DNA of 8,778 bases from Betaproteobacteria bacterium (GCA_028870615.1 JAGWPH010000290.1:1-8778), one strand, 5' to 3'; positions 1 through 8,000 are shown, counted from the stretch's first letter. Made by a program: numbers and translations. The notes: a model not told the origin generated them from the letters alone.

Positions 1-12
1 CGAGCAGGTGGC

Positions 13-41
13 TTGACAAGAACAAGCCTGCAAACTAGAAT
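13..41 (+). promoter_or_regulatory. Sigma70-type promoter of the str-S10 cluster
   Basis: A perfect -35 hexamer TTGACA (13-18) is followed after exactly 17 bp by TAGAAT (36-41), which matches the -10 consensus at five of six positions. Transcription should begin near 46-49, giving an rpsL leader of about 70 nt. It is the strongest promoter-like sequence I see in the window and lies ahead of the first gene, so it probably drives the whole cluster. The start site is inferred from spacing, not measured. Confidence 0.8.
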
Positions 42-55
42 CATCAGTCTTTTTT

Positions 56-77
56 GGGGCAAATTCCGATTTGTTCC
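56..77 (+). promoter_or_regulatory. Stem-loop in the rpsL mRNA leader
   Basis: Bases 56-64 (GGGGCAAAT) can pair with 69-77 (ATTTGTTCC) to give nine pairs, two of them G-U, closed by the loop TCCG, which fits the stable UNCG tetraloop pattern. It would begin about 8-10 nt after the predicted transcript start. It is not an intrinsic terminator, because the T-run (50-55) precedes the stem and no T-run follows. A role in protecting the 5' end of the mRNA or in feedback control is inference only. Confidence 0.5.
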
Positions 78-118
78 TGTAGAGGCTGTCCTTCGTGGAT
101 CATTGGATATAAAGAATA

Positions 119-496
119 ATGCCTACAATCAATCAGTTGATTCGCAAGCCGCGAATCGCAAAGAAGGCCAAAAGCAAGGTTCCAGCGCTTGCCAACTCGC
201 CGCAAAAGCGTGGCGTGTGTACTCGCGTCTACACCACAACGCCCAAAAAGCCCAATTCGGCCTTGCGTAAGGTGGCTCGGGTACGGCTGACCAACGGGTT
301 TGAAGTGACCAGCTACATAGGTGGTGAAGGACACAACCTGCAAGAGCACTCGGTGGTGCTGATCCGCGGGGGCCGGGTCAAGGATCTTCCAGGGGTGCGT
401 TACCACACGGTGCGCGGTAGCCTGGATACTGCTGGCGTCAAAGATCGCAAACAGTCCCGTTCCAAGTACGGCGCCAAACGTCCGAAGGCAGCTTAA
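119..496 (+). CDS. rpsL: 30S ribosomal protein S12
   Basis: S12 sits in the decoding centre of the 30S subunit and takes part in checking codon-anticodon pairing. The 125-residue product is full length for the family. It has the conserved segments [13 protein letters not shown] (39-51) and the [14 protein letters not shown] loop (84-97). Lys43 and Lys88, the classic positions where changes give streptomycin resistance, are both lysine, so nothing suggests resistance. Asp89, the beta-methylthiolation site in E. coli, is also present. The ATG at 119 gives the normal N-terminus ([12 protein letters not shown]), but the ribosome binding site is poor: GGA at 105-107 is 11 nt away and the purine run at 111-115 is too close. 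It is the first gene after the promoter at 13-41, and rpsG follows after 35 nt. Confidence 0.98.
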   Translation: MPTINQLIRKPRIAKKAKSKVPALANSPQKRGVCTRVYTTTPKKPNSALRKVARVRLTNGFEVTSYIGGEGHNLQEHSVVLIRGGRVKDLPGVRYHTVRGSLDTAGVKDRKQSRSKYGAKRPKAA

Positions 497-519
497 GGTC
501 ATTTGCCTAAAAATTCTGA

Positions 520-1002
<483 letters not shown>

Positions 1003-1188
1003 CCCGAATCACGATCCGCGGTCGGCTCACGACAGGTAGCGGATATCGGCGCCCAAAGAGGGGCGCTCGATTTGGGGGCAGGGTCCCATGCGGGGATGGC
1101 TTGCCAGGATGATACAGAGGCGTTTTTGGGCCCAGGTGGAATACCGGGCCCTTGGCGTGTTGATTGAACACTTAATAGGCAGAAGAAA
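1003..1188 (+). other. Long structured spacer between rpsG and fusA
   Basis: This 186-nt stretch has no convincing gene or promoter but several inverted repeats. (A) 1014-1019 pairs with 1039-1044, enclosing a second stem 1021-1024/1030-1033. (B) GCGCCC (1049-1054) pairs with GGGCGC (1061-1066) around the loop AAAGAG. (C) GGGCCC (1128-1133) plus GGT (1135-1137) pairs with ACC (1143-1145) plus GGGCCC (1146-1151), giving nine pairs with one bulged A and a 5-nt loop. (D) GTGTT (1157-1161) pairs with AACAC (1167-1171). None is followed by a real T-run, so none looks like an intrinsic terminator. Regulatory or processing function is inference. Confidence 0.5.
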
Positions 1189-3282
1189 TTGGCTCGTAAA
1201 ACACCCATCGAACGGTACCGAAACATTGGTATTTCCGCACATATTGATGCGGGTAAGACCACTACGACCGAGCGTGTCCTGTTTTACACCGGCGTATCGC
1301 ACAAAATCGGCGAAGTGCATGACGGTGCGGCCATCATGGACTGGATGGAACAGGAGCAGGAGCGCGGCATTACAATTACTTCAGCGGCTACCACCTGTTT
1401 CTGGAAAGGAATGGAAGGCAAGTTTCCCGAGCATCACATCAACATCATTGATACGCCGGGTCACGTGGACTTTACGATTGAAGTAGAGCGCTCCATGCGG
1501 GTGCTGGATGGGGCCTGCATGGTGTACGACTCTGTGGGCGGTGTGCAACCCCAATCCGAAACAGTGTGGCGTCAGGCTAACAAGTACGGTGTGCCGCGTC
1601 TTGCATTCGTCAATAAAATGGACCGTGTCGGGGCCGACTTTTTCAAGGTCTACCGCCAGATCAAGGAGCGCCTGCGCGGCAACCCTGTACTGATCCAGAT
1701 CCCCATCGGTGATGAGGAAAAGTTCGCGGGGGTGGTGGATCTTGTTCGAATGAAGGCCATCGTGTGGGATGAGGCCTCGCAAGGAATGAAGTTTGAGTTC
1801 ATGGACATTCCCGCCAACCTTCAAGAAATGGCGGACGAGTGGCGGGAGAAAATGGTGGAAGCGGCTGCCGAGGCTTCCGAAGAATTGATGAACAAATACC
1901 TCGAGTCGGGCGAGTTGTCTGCCGACGAGATCCGTCGCGGCCTGCGCATACGGACCATTTCCGGTGAAATCGTCCCGATGTTGTGTGGCAGCGCTTTCAA
2001 GAATAAGGGTGTGCAGGCCATGCTCGACGCCGTGATCGACTACTTGCCTTCTCCGGTGGATATTCCTCCAGTGGAAGGCGAGCTGGAAAACGGCCAGATG
2101 GGCTCCCGCAAAGCGGATGATAAGGAGCCGTTCTCGGCTCTGGCATTCAAGATCATGACCGACCCGTTCGTGGGCCAATTGATTTTCTTCCGTGTATATT
2201 CCGGCGTGGTCCATTCCGGCGATACCATTTACAACCCAACTAAGGGCCGTAAGGAGCGAATCGGCCGGATTTTGCAGATGCATGCCAACCAGCGTGAAGA
2301 AATCAAGGAAGTGCACGCTGGTGATATCGCAGCAGCTGTAGGCTTGAAAGAAGCGACCACTGGTGACACGCTGAGCGATCCGGACAAGCTGATTACTCTT
2401 GAAAAGATGGAGTTTCCCGAGCCCGTCATTTCCCAGGCCGTGGAGCCCAAGACTAAGGCTGACCAGGAAAAGATGGGAGTTGCCCTCAATCGCCTGGCTC
2501 AGGAAGACCCTTCGTTCCGTGTTCACACCGATGAAGAGTCAGGACAGACGATTATTTCTGGAATGGGCGAGTTGCACCTCGAAATTATCGTGGATCGCAT
2601 GCGCCGCGAGTTTAGTGTGGAAGCGACAGTGGGCAAACCCCAAGTGGCCTATCGCGAAACCATCCGTGGCCATGTAGATAGTGTCGAAGGCAAATTCGTG
2701 AAGCAATCTGGTGGTCGTGGTCAATATGGCCATGTGGTGCTCAAGGTGGAGCCCAATGAAATCGGCAAAGGTTTTGAATTTGTGGATGCCATCAAAGGTG
2801 GCGTGGTGCCTCGTGAATATATCCCGGCAGTTGAAAAGGGACTGATTGACACTTTGCCAAACGGTGTTTTGGCTGGCTTCCCGGTCGTGGATGTCAAAGT
2901 TACTTTGCATTATGGTTCTTACCATGACGTGGACTCCAACGAAAATGCCTTTAAAATGGCTGCCTCCATGGCGTTCAAAGACGGCATGCGCAAATCCAAC
3001 CCGGTCTTGCTGGAACCCATGATGGCGGTGGAAGTGGAAACACCCCCCGAATTCATGGGTAATGTGGTTGGCGATCTTTCTTCGCGCCGTGGCATGGTTC
3101 AAGGCATGGAGGATGTGGCAGGGGTCAAGGTCATCAAGGCGGAGGTGCCGCTGGCTGAAATGTTTGGCTATTCCACTTCGCTGCGTTCAGCGACTCAAGG
3201 ACGGGCCACTTACACGATGGAATTCAAGCATTACTCCGAAGCTCCGCGCAATGTAGCGGAAGCGATTATCAACAAGAAGTAG
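1189..3282 (+). CDS. fusA: Elongation factor G (translocase GTPase)
   Basis: EF-G uses GTP hydrolysis to move tRNAs and mRNA through the ribosome, and works with RRF in ribosome recycling. The 697-residue product is full length. The GTPase motifs are in place: P-loop AHIDAGKT (17-24), switch I RGITI (59-63), DTPGH (88-92) and NKMD (142-145). The later domains are intact to the C-terminal [11 protein letters not shown]. The start codon is TTG at 1189. It gives the normal N-terminus [22 protein letters not shown], and an in-frame TGA at 1165-1167 leaves no ATG or GTG upstream. The ribosome binding site is modest (AGG at 1177-1179, AGAAG at 1181-1185). The gene follows a hairpin-rich spacer and is 27 nt ahead of tuf. 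It looks like the housekeeping EF-G rather than a tetracycline-protection paralogue. Confidence 0.98.
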   Translation: MARKTPIERYRNIGISAHIDAGKTTTTERVLFYTGVSHKIGEVHDGAAIMDWMEQEQERGITITSAATTCFWKGMEGKFPEHHINIIDTPGHVDFTIEVERSMRVLDGACMVYDSVGGVQPQSETVWRQANKYGVPRLAFVNKMDRVGADFFKVYRQIKERLRGNPVLIQIPIGDEEKFAGVVDLVRMKAIVWDEASQGMKFEFMDIPANLQEMADEWREKMVEAAAEASEELMNKYLESGELSADEIRRGLRIRTISGEIVPMLCGSAFKNKGVQAMLDAVIDYLPSPVDIPPVEGELENGQMGSRKADDKEPFSALAFKIMTDPFVGQLIFFRVYSGVVHSGDTIYNPTKGRKERIGRILQMHANQREEIKEVHAGDIAAAVGLKEATTGDTLSDPDKLITLEKMEFPEPVISQAVEPKTKADQEKMGVALNRLAQEDPSFRVHTDEESGQTIISGMGELHLEIIVDRMRREFSVEATVGKPQVAYRETIRGHVDSVEGKFVKQSGGRGQYGHVVLKVEPNEIGKGFEFVDAIKGGVVPREYIPAVEKGLIDTLPNGVLAGFPVVDVKVTLHYGSYHDVDSNENAFKMAASMAFKDGMRKSNPVLLEPMMAVEVETPPEFMGNVVGDLSSRRGMVQGMEDVAGVKVIKAEVPLAEMFGYSTSLRSATQGRATYTMEFKHYSEAPRNVAEAIINKK

Positions 3283-3309
3283 GCCAAATCGGATATTTGA
3301 GGAAGCATC

Positions 3310-4500
3310 ATGGCAAAAGGTAAGTTTGAACGCACGAAGCCCCATGTCAACGTGGGGACGATTGGACACGTGGACCATGGCAAGACGACTTTGACTGCGG
3401 CGATGACGATGGTGCTGGCGAAGAAGTTTGGTGGGGAGGCGAAGAGCTACGACCAGATTGATTCGGCTCCGGAAGAGAAGGCGCGGGGGATTACGATCAA
3501 CACGGCGCACGTGGAATATGAGACGCAAGCGCGGCACTACGCGCATGTGGACTGTCCTGGGCACGCGGATTATGTGAAGAACATGATTACTGGTGCGGCG
3601 CAGATGGATGGGGCGATTTTGGTGGTATCGGCGGCAGACGGTCCGATGCCGCAGACGCGGGAGCACATTTTGTTGGCACGCCAGGTAGGGGTTCCCTACA
3701 TTGTGGTGTTCATGAACAAGGCCGACATGGTGGACGACAAGGAACTGCTGGAGCTGGTGGAGATGGAAGTCCGGGAGTTGCTGTCGAAGTACAATTTTCC
3801 GGGGGATGACACGCCCATTATTATTGGCAGTGCGTTGAAGGCGCTGGAAGGCGATCAGTCGGAGATGGGTGAGCCGGCCATCTGGCGTTTGGCGGAAGCC
3901 CTGGACACGTACATTCCGGAGCCCAAGCGTGCGATTGACGGGGCATTTTTGATGCCTGTGGAAGACGTATTTTCGATTTCTGGTCGTGGCACGGTGGTGA
4001 CCGGGCGTGTTGAGCGCGGTGTGGTCAAGGTGGGCGAGGAACTGGAGATTGTAGGGTTGAAGGCGACGCAGAAGACGGTGTGCACGGGGGTGGAGATGTT
4101 CCGCAAGCTGCTGGATCAGGGGCAGGCTGGAGACAACGTGGGTGTGCTGCTGCGCGGGACGAAGCGTGAGGAGGTGGAGCGTGGTCAGGTGCTGGCGAAG
4201 CCGGGATCGATTACGCCGCACACGAAGTTTACGGCGGAGATTTATGTATTGTCGAAGGATGAGGGTGGTCGTCATACGCCGTTTTTCCAGGGGTATCGTC
4301 CGCAGTTTTATTTTCGGACGACGGATGTGACAGGGGCGATCGAGTTGCCGGCGGGGACGGAGATGGTGATGCCGGGTGACAATGTGGCGGTGACGGTGGC
4401 GTTGATTGCGCCGATTGCGATGGAAGAAGGTTTACGCTTTGCGATTCGCGAGGGTGGCCGTACAGTGGGCGCCGGCGTGGTGTCCAAGGTTATCGAGTAA
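3310..4500 (+). CDS. tuf: Elongation factor Tu
   Basis: EF-Tu carries aminoacyl-tRNA to the ribosomal A site as a GTP complex. The 396-residue product is full length. It has the P-loop GHVDHGKT (19-26), switch I RGITI (59-63), DCPGH with the catalytic His85 (81-85), NKAD (136-139) and SALKAL (174-179), followed by complete domains II and III ending [11 protein letters not shown]. The ribosome binding site GAGGAAG (3299-3305) is well placed before the ATG. Codon use differs from the neighbours: hand counts of 20-codon blocks give 12-15 G-ending codons (3361-3420, 4201-4260, 4321-4380), against 4-8 in sampled fusA, rpsJ and rplC blocks. The last 20 codons look like the neighbours again. Many betaproteobacteria carry a second, nearly identical tuf elsewhere; whether this genome does cannot be seen here. 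Confidence 0.98.
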   Translation: MAKGKFERTKPHVNVGTIGHVDHGKTTLTAAMTMVLAKKFGGEAKSYDQIDSAPEEKARGITINTAHVEYETQARHYAHVDCPGHADYVKNMITGAAQMDGAILVVSAADGPMPQTREHILLARQVGVPYIVVFMNKADMVDDKELLELVEMEVRELLSKYNFPGDDTPIIIGSALKALEGDQSEMGEPAIWRLAEALDTYIPEPKRAIDGAFLMPVEDVFSISGRGTVVTGRVERGVVKVGEELEIVGLKATQKTVCTGVEMFRKLLDQGQAGDNVGVLLRGTKREEVERGQVLAKPGSITPHTKFTAEIYVLSKDEGGRHTPFFQGYRPQFYFRTTDVTGAIELPAGTEMVMPGDNVAVTVALIAPIAMEEGLRFAIREGGRTVGAGVVSKVIE

Positions 4501-4513
4501 TTAGGGGGGCATC

Positions 4514-4834
4514 ATGGCTACAGCGATCACTCATCAGAAAATACGTATTCGCCTCAAGGCGTTTGACTATCGTCTCATTGATCAGTCGGCTTTGGAAATC
4601 GTCGAAACGGCCAAGCGTACGGGTGCAGTGGTCAAGGGCCCCGTGCCCCTGCCTACCCGAATCGAGCGTTTCGATGTGTTACGGTCTCCCCACGTCAACA
4701 AGACGTCGCGGGACCAGTTTGAAATTCGTACGCACCTGCGCCTGATGGATATTGTCGACCCAACCGACAAGACGGTTGATGCGCTTATGAAGCTGGATTT
4801 GCCAGCCGGTGTGGATGTCGAAATCAAATTGTAA
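4514..4834 (+). CDS. rpsJ: 30S ribosomal protein S10
   Basis: S10 belongs to the 30S head and, as NusE, also joins NusB in transcription antitermination complexes. The 106-residue product carries the conserved core [15 protein letters not shown] and the loop [26 protein letters not shown]. It is three residues longer at the N-terminus than the usual 103: it starts [15 protein letters not shown] where typical homologues start near [10 protein letters not shown]. There is no ATG, GTG or TTG between the ATG at 4514 and the conserved core, so the extension is real if the reading is correct. The ribosome binding site AGGGGGG (4503-4509) lies in the 13-nt gap after the tuf stop. With no room for a promoter or an E. 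coli-like S10 leader, this gene is probably transcribed from upstream. Confidence 0.97.
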   Translation: MATAITHQKIRIRLKAFDYRLIDQSALEIVETAKRTGAVVKGPVPLPTRIERFDVLRSPHVNKTSRDQFEIRTHLRLMDIVDPTDKTVDALMKLDLPAGVDVEIKL

Positions 4835-4952
4835 GTTGGATGTAGAAAACGTCCTGTTGGGACGGATGGTAATACAAGCTGATCAATTGGAATCGGCGCC
4901 CGACCCAAGCCAATAACGGTGATGGCGGGTTAACAAACATAAGGAAATGGCA
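4835..4952 (+). other. Spacer with two hairpins between rpsJ and rplC
   Basis: This 118-nt gap is long for such a compact cluster. Hairpin 1 pairs CGTCC (4850-4854) with GGACG (4860-4864) around a 5-nt loop. Hairpin 2 pairs TTGG (4887-4890) with CCAA (4905-4908) and TCGG (4893-4896) with CCGA (4900-4903), with a small internal loop and the terminal loop CGC. Neither is followed by a T-run, so they do not look like terminators. No convincing promoter is visible. A role in mRNA processing or in control of the downstream genes is inference. Confidence 0.4.
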
Positions 4953-5597
4953 ATGACTCTAGGACTCGTCGGCCGCAAAGTCGGCATGACGCGAGTGTTC
5001 ACCGAGGACGGCGAAGCAATTCCGGTCACCGTCGTCGATGTGGGCGATAATCGCGTCACCCAGATCAAAAATTCTGCCACGGATGGCTATTCGGCTGTTC
5101 AGGTGACTTATGGCACGCGTCGTGCCAGCCGGGTCACCAAGGCGCAAGCAGGTCATCTGGCAAAAGCCGGTGTCACTGCGGGCACGTTCACGCGTGAGTT
5201 CCATGTGACACCTGAACAAATCGCCAACATGGCTCCCGGCAATATTATTGCACTGGATGTTTTTCAGGTCGGGCAAAAAGTGGATGTGACCGGTACCTCT
5301 CAGGGTAAAGGTTTCTCAGGCGCCATTAAGCGACACCACTTCAGCTCAAACCGGGCCAGCCACGGTAATTCACGTTCCCATAACAGCGCTGGCTCCATAG
5401 GCATGGCACAGGATCCGGGTCGCGTATTTCCAGGCAAGCGCATGGCGGGGCATCTGGGTAACGTCCGACGCACTGCGCAAAGTCTCGAAATCGTTCGGAT
5501 CGATATTGAACGCAAACTACTCCTGATCAAAGGAGCGGTTCCGGGTTCCAAAGGCGGTCACGTGATCGTGCAGCCTGCAGCCAAGGGAGCGGCATAA
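4953..5597 (+). CDS. rplC: 50S ribosomal protein L3
   Basis: L3 binds 23S rRNA early in 50S assembly and reaches toward the peptidyl transferase centre. The chosen product has 214 residues. It begins [20 protein letters not shown] and contains the long loop [20 protein letters not shown] (131-150) followed by [19 protein letters not shown]. The glutamine in GMAQDPG (Gln153) corresponds to the one methylated by PrmB in E. coli. Two in-frame ATGs lie two codons apart, at 4947 and 4953. I prefer 4953 because the ribosome binding site AAGGAA (4941-4946) abuts the first ATG but is well spaced from the second, and the resulting N-terminus matches relatives. The longer reading would add Met-Ala. The stop is one base before the rplD start. 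Confidence 0.96.
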   Translation: MTLGLVGRKVGMTRVFTEDGEAIPVTVVDVGDNRVTQIKNSATDGYSAVQVTYGTRRASRVTKAQAGHLAKAGVTAGTFTREFHVTPEQIANMAPGNIIALDVFQVGQKVDVTGTSQGKGFSGAIKRHHFSSNRASHGNSRSHNSAGSIGMAQDPGRVFPGKRMAGHLGNVRRTAQSLEIVRIDIERKLLLIKGAVPGSKGGHVIVQPAAKGAA

Positions 5598-5598
5598 C

Positions 5599-6219
5599 AT
5601 GGAGCTCAAACTCATTGATGATAACGGTCAATCTAATTCGACCGTCGCTGCATCCGATGACCTGTTTGGCCGGGAGTACAACGAATCCCTGATACACCAG
5701 TTGGTGGTCGCGTTTCAGGCCAATGCCAGACAAGGCACGCGTGCCCAGAAGGGCCGCAGCGAAATTGCCAAGTCCACGCGTAAGCCCTGGCGCCAGAAAG
5801 GAACAGGCCGTGCCCGTGCCGGGATGGCTTCCAGTCCACTGTGGCGTGGTGGTGGCAAGATTTTCCCGTCCAGCCCGGATGAGAACTTTTCGCACAAGAT
5901 CAACCGCAAAATGTATCGCGCCGGACTGTGCTCGATCCTGTCGCAATTGGTGCGCGAAGATCGGTTGGTGGTGGTAGAACGAATTGTGATGGACTCTCCA
6001 AAAACCAAAGTTCTGGCCGGAAAGATCAAAGGCATGGGTTATGACCGCGTGCTGATTATTACCGACAATCTGGATGACAACCTGTATCTGTCTTCCCGTA
6101 ATCTGGCCAACGCCCTGGTGCTGGAAGTGAGTGAGGCTGACCCGGTCAATCTGATTCGTTTCCCAAAAGTTGTGCTGACTCTGGGTGCAGTCAAGAAATT
6201 TGAGGAGGTGCTGGCATGA
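5599..6219 (+). CDS. rplD: 50S ribosomal protein L4
   Basis: L4 is an early 50S assembly protein whose extended loop lines the nascent peptide tunnel. The 206-residue product is of family length. The tunnel loop is visible from about residue 43 to 100, with the conserved [14 protein letters not shown] (62-75), the region where macrolide resistance changes occur in E. coli; it looks wild type. The ribosome binding site GGGAG (5585-5589) lies inside the end of rplC, and only one base separates the two genes, so they are probably translationally coupled. In E. coli L4 also represses its own operon through the S10 leader; I see no such leader ahead of rpsJ. The final codons overlap the rplW start as ATGA. 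Confidence 0.97.
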   Translation: MELKLIDDNGQSNSTVAASDDLFGREYNESLIHQLVVAFQANARQGTRAQKGRSEIAKSTRKPWRQKGTGRARAGMASSPLWRGGGKIFPSSPDENFSHKINRKMYRAGLCSILSQLVREDRLVVVERIVMDSPKTKVLAGKIKGMGYDRVLIITDNLDDNLYLSSRNLANALVLEVSEADPVNLIRFPKVVLTLGAVKKFEEVLA

Positions 6220-6524
6220 GCGCTCAAACCAACGAAGCACGCCTGCTGCAAATCATCGAAGCCCCGATCGTGTCGGAAAAAAGCACTTTTGTGGCTGACA
6301 AGTTTGAGCAGGTCATTTTCCGCGTGGCCACTGATGCCACCAAGCCTGAAATCAAGGCGGCGGTAGAACACCTGTTCAAAGTGCAGGTCGAAAGTGTCCA
6401 GGTGGCTAACGTCAAGGGCAAGCATAAGCGCTCTGGGCGTTTCACAGGAAAGCGGAAGGACTGGAAGAAGGCCTATGTCTGCCTCAAGCCAGGCCAGGAA
6501 ATTAATCTCGTCGGGGGGGAATAA
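6216..6524 (+). CDS. rplW: 50S ribosomal protein L23
   Basis: L23 sits at the exit of the peptide tunnel and is the docking point for trigger factor and the signal recognition particle. The 102-residue product has the expected length. It contains APIVSEKST (16-24), whose glutamate (Glu21) corresponds to the trigger factor contact Glu18 of E. coli, then the basic loop [22 protein letters not shown] (68-89), and ends [12 protein letters not shown]. The ATG at 6216 overlaps the rplD stop by four bases (ATGA) and is preceded by a near-ideal ribosome binding site, GAGGAGGT (6202-6209), inside rplD. The arrangement suggests translational coupling to rplD. The stop is three bases before the rplB start. 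Confidence 0.97.
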   Translation: MSAQTNEARLLQIIEAPIVSEKSTFVADKFEQVIFRVATDATKPEIKAAVEHLFKVQVESVQVANVKGKHKRSGRFTGKRKDWKKAYVCLKPGQEINLVGGE

Positions 6525-6527
6525 GTC

Positions 6528-7355
6528 GTGGCAATCATCAAGATGAAACCCACCTCCCCTGGCCGGCGCGGAGTCATTCGGGTCGTTAGCCCGGATCTGC
6601 ACAAGGGTGCACCGGTACAGGGTTTGTTGGAAAAGCAGTCCAGGAAGGCGGGTCGCAACAACAACGGCCATATCACCACGCGTCATCAAGGCGGTGGGCA
6701 TCGTCAACACTATCGTCTCGTGGATTTTCGTCGTAACAAAGATGGAATTTCTGCAGTGGTCGAGCGTCTGGAATACGATCCTAATCGTACTGCCAACCTT
6801 GCCTTGCTTTGTTACGCCGACGGTGAGCGCAGATACATCATTGCTCCCAAGGGGATCGCCCAGGGCGCCCAATTGATGAGTGGCATTGAAGCGCCAATCA
6901 AGTTGGGAAACTGCTTGCCACTGCGCAACATTCCGGTAGGAAGCACCATTCACTGTATCGAGATGCAGCCTGGTAAAGGGGCCCAGTTGGCCCGTTCAGC
7001 AGGAACATCAGTCCAATTGTTGGCTCGCGAAGGGGCTTACGCCCAGTTGCGACTGCGTTCCGGCGAAATTCGCCGGGTCCATGTGGATTGCCGGGCCACT
7101 ATCGGTGAAGTGGGCAATGAGGAACATAACCTGCGCTCCATCGGTAAGGCAGGAGCTCAGCGTTGGCGCGGTATCCGTCCGACGGTTCGAGGCGTAGCCA
7201 TGAACCCGGTCGATCACCCGCATGGTGGTGGTGAAGGCAAGACGGCGGCAGGCCGCCATCCGGTTAGTCCCTGGGGTACTCAGACCAAGGGCTATCGTAC
7301 TCGCAAGAACAAGCGCACGAACAATATGATCGTTCGTCGCCGTCATTCCGCTTAA
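6528..7355 (+). CDS. rplB: 50S ribosomal protein L2
   Basis: L2 is needed for subunit association and for an active peptidyl transferase centre. The 275-residue product is full length. It starts [15 protein letters not shown], carries [24 protein letters not shown] (40-63) and ends with the hallmark [14 protein letters not shown]. His230 (Met counted) corresponds to His229 in the E. coli literature. The start is GTG at 6528. The rplW stop TAA (6522-6524) lies in the same frame, so no upstream start is possible, and the next ATG (6543) would remove the conserved first residues. The ribosome binding site is a G-run, GGGGGGGA (6513-6520), at the end of rplW. The stop overlaps the ribosome binding site of rpsS. 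Confidence 0.97.
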   Translation: MAIIKMKPTSPGRRGVIRVVSPDLHKGAPVQGLLEKQSRKAGRNNNGHITTRHQGGGHRQHYRLVDFRRNKDGISAVVERLEYDPNRTANLALLCYADGERRYIIAPKGIAQGAQLMSGIEAPIKLGNCLPLRNIPVGSTIHCIEMQPGKGAQLARSAGTSVQLLAREGAYAQLRLRSGEIRRVHVDCRATIGEVGNEEHNLRSIGKAGAQRWRGIRPTVRGVAMNPVDHPHGGGEGKTAAGRHPVSPWGTQTKGYRTRKNKRTNNMIVRRRHSA

Positions 7356-7366
7356 GGGTAACGACT

Positions 7367-7660
7367 ATGGCTCGTTCAGTTAAAAAAGGACCGTTTGTTG
7401 ACGGTCATCTCATGAAAAAAGTGGAAACCGCCGTGTCTTCCAAGGACAAGCGGCCCATCAAGACATGGTCGCGCCGTTCTACGGTGCTGCCTGATTTTGT
7501 CGGCCTGACCATCGCCGTTCATAACGGCAAACAACATATTCCGGTGTATATCACTGAGAACATGGTCGGGCATAAATTGGGCGAGTTTTCAATGACGCGT
7601 ACTTTCAAAGGCCACGCAGCGGACAAGAAAGTCGCTCCGGCCAAGAAGCAAGGAGCCTGA
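7367..7660 (+). CDS. rpsS: 30S ribosomal protein S19
   Basis: S19 lies in the 30S head, pairs with S13 and contacts bridging elements near the A site. The 97-residue product is a few residues longer than the E. coli form (92) through a basic alanine/lysine-rich C-terminal tail. The conserved parts are [26 protein letters not shown] and [16 protein letters not shown]. The ribosome binding site TAAGGG (7353-7358) overlaps the rplB stop codon, and the ATG follows eight bases later, so translation is probably coupled to rplB. The gap to rplV is two bases. Nothing is missing or unusual. Confidence 0.97.
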   Translation: MARSVKKGPFVDGHLMKKVETAVSSKDKRPIKTWSRRSTVLPDFVGLTIAVHNGKQHIPVYITENMVGHKLGEFSMTRTFKGHAADKKVAPAKKQGA

Positions 7661-7662
7661 CC

Positions 7663-7998
7663 ATGAATGTACAAGCAACGCTGCGCGGCGTGCGCCTGTC
7701 GGCCCAGAAAGGTCGACTCGTCGCCGACCAGATTCGTGGCCTCAAGGTAGATAAGGCACTTAGCCTATTGACGTTCAGCCCCAAGAAGGGCGCCAAGATC
7801 ATCAAGAAGGTGCTCGAATCCGCTATTGCCAATGCCGAACACAATCTCGGTCTGGATGTGGACGAGCTTCAGATAGCCACGATTTGTGTGGAAAAGGGGC
7901 CGGTGTTGAAGCGATTCACGGCACGGGCCAAGGGGCGGGGTAATCGTATTGTAAAGCCCACTTGCCACATCTACGTCACTGTCGCGGACAAGGAATAA
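7663..7998 (+). CDS. rplV: 50S ribosomal protein L22
   Basis: L22 binds several domains of 23S rRNA and sends a beta-hairpin into the peptide tunnel. The 111-residue product has the normal length. It shows [16 protein letters not shown] (11-26), [10 protein letters not shown] (52-61) and the tunnel hairpin [18 protein letters not shown] (79-96), followed by [10 protein letters not shown]. The LKR at 82-84 aligns with the MKR of E. coli whose deletion gives macrolide resistance; the triplet is present, with Leu in place of Met. The ribosome binding site AAGGAG (7650-7655) lies in the end of rpsS, seven bases from the ATG. Gaps to both neighbours are two bases, a pattern expected for coupled translation. 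Confidence 0.97.
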   Translation: MNVQATLRGVRLSAQKGRLVADQIRGLKVDKALSLLTFSPKKGAKIIKKVLESAIANAEHNLGLDVDELQIATICVEKGPVLKRFTARAKGRGNRIVKPTCHIYVTVADKE

Positions 7999-8000
7999 CC

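Noticed and set aside
1..46. End of an upstream gene such as rpoC
   Set aside because: A stop (TGA at 14-16) ends one frame after only a few residues, which is too little to identify a protein, so no partial gene is called.
1049..1073. Possible intrinsic terminator after rpsG (GCGCCC/GGGCGC stem)
   Set aside because: The stem is good, but it is followed by TCGATTTG rather than a T-run, and fusA downstream needs readthrough. Kept only as a hairpin.
1088..1486. 132-codon + strand open frame covering the rpsG-fusA spacer and the start of fusA
   Set aside because: It overlaps fusA in another frame for most of its length, and the spacer part gives no recognisable protein.
1381..2526. 381-codon open frame on the minus strand opposite fusA
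   Set aside because: Shadow of the fusA coding sequence; EF-G is intact and conserved on the + strand and the antisense product resembles no family.
3187..4275. 362-codon open frame on the minus strand opposite tuf
   Set aside because: It is arginine/histidine/leucine-rich nonsense typical of an antisense shadow. The strong codon bias of tuf removes stops on the other strand, and no known family is recognisable.
4857..4875. Possible promoter ahead of rplC (TTGGGA and TAATAC)
   Set aside because: The spacing is only 7 bp, and no acceptable -35 lies 16-18 bp upstream of TAATAC, which itself matches the consensus poorly.
7962..8000. Longer S3 start at 7962
   Set aside because: The extra 13 residues lie inside rplV and are not part of any S3. 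The ATG at 8001 has a ribosome binding site and gives the conserved MGQKIHP.
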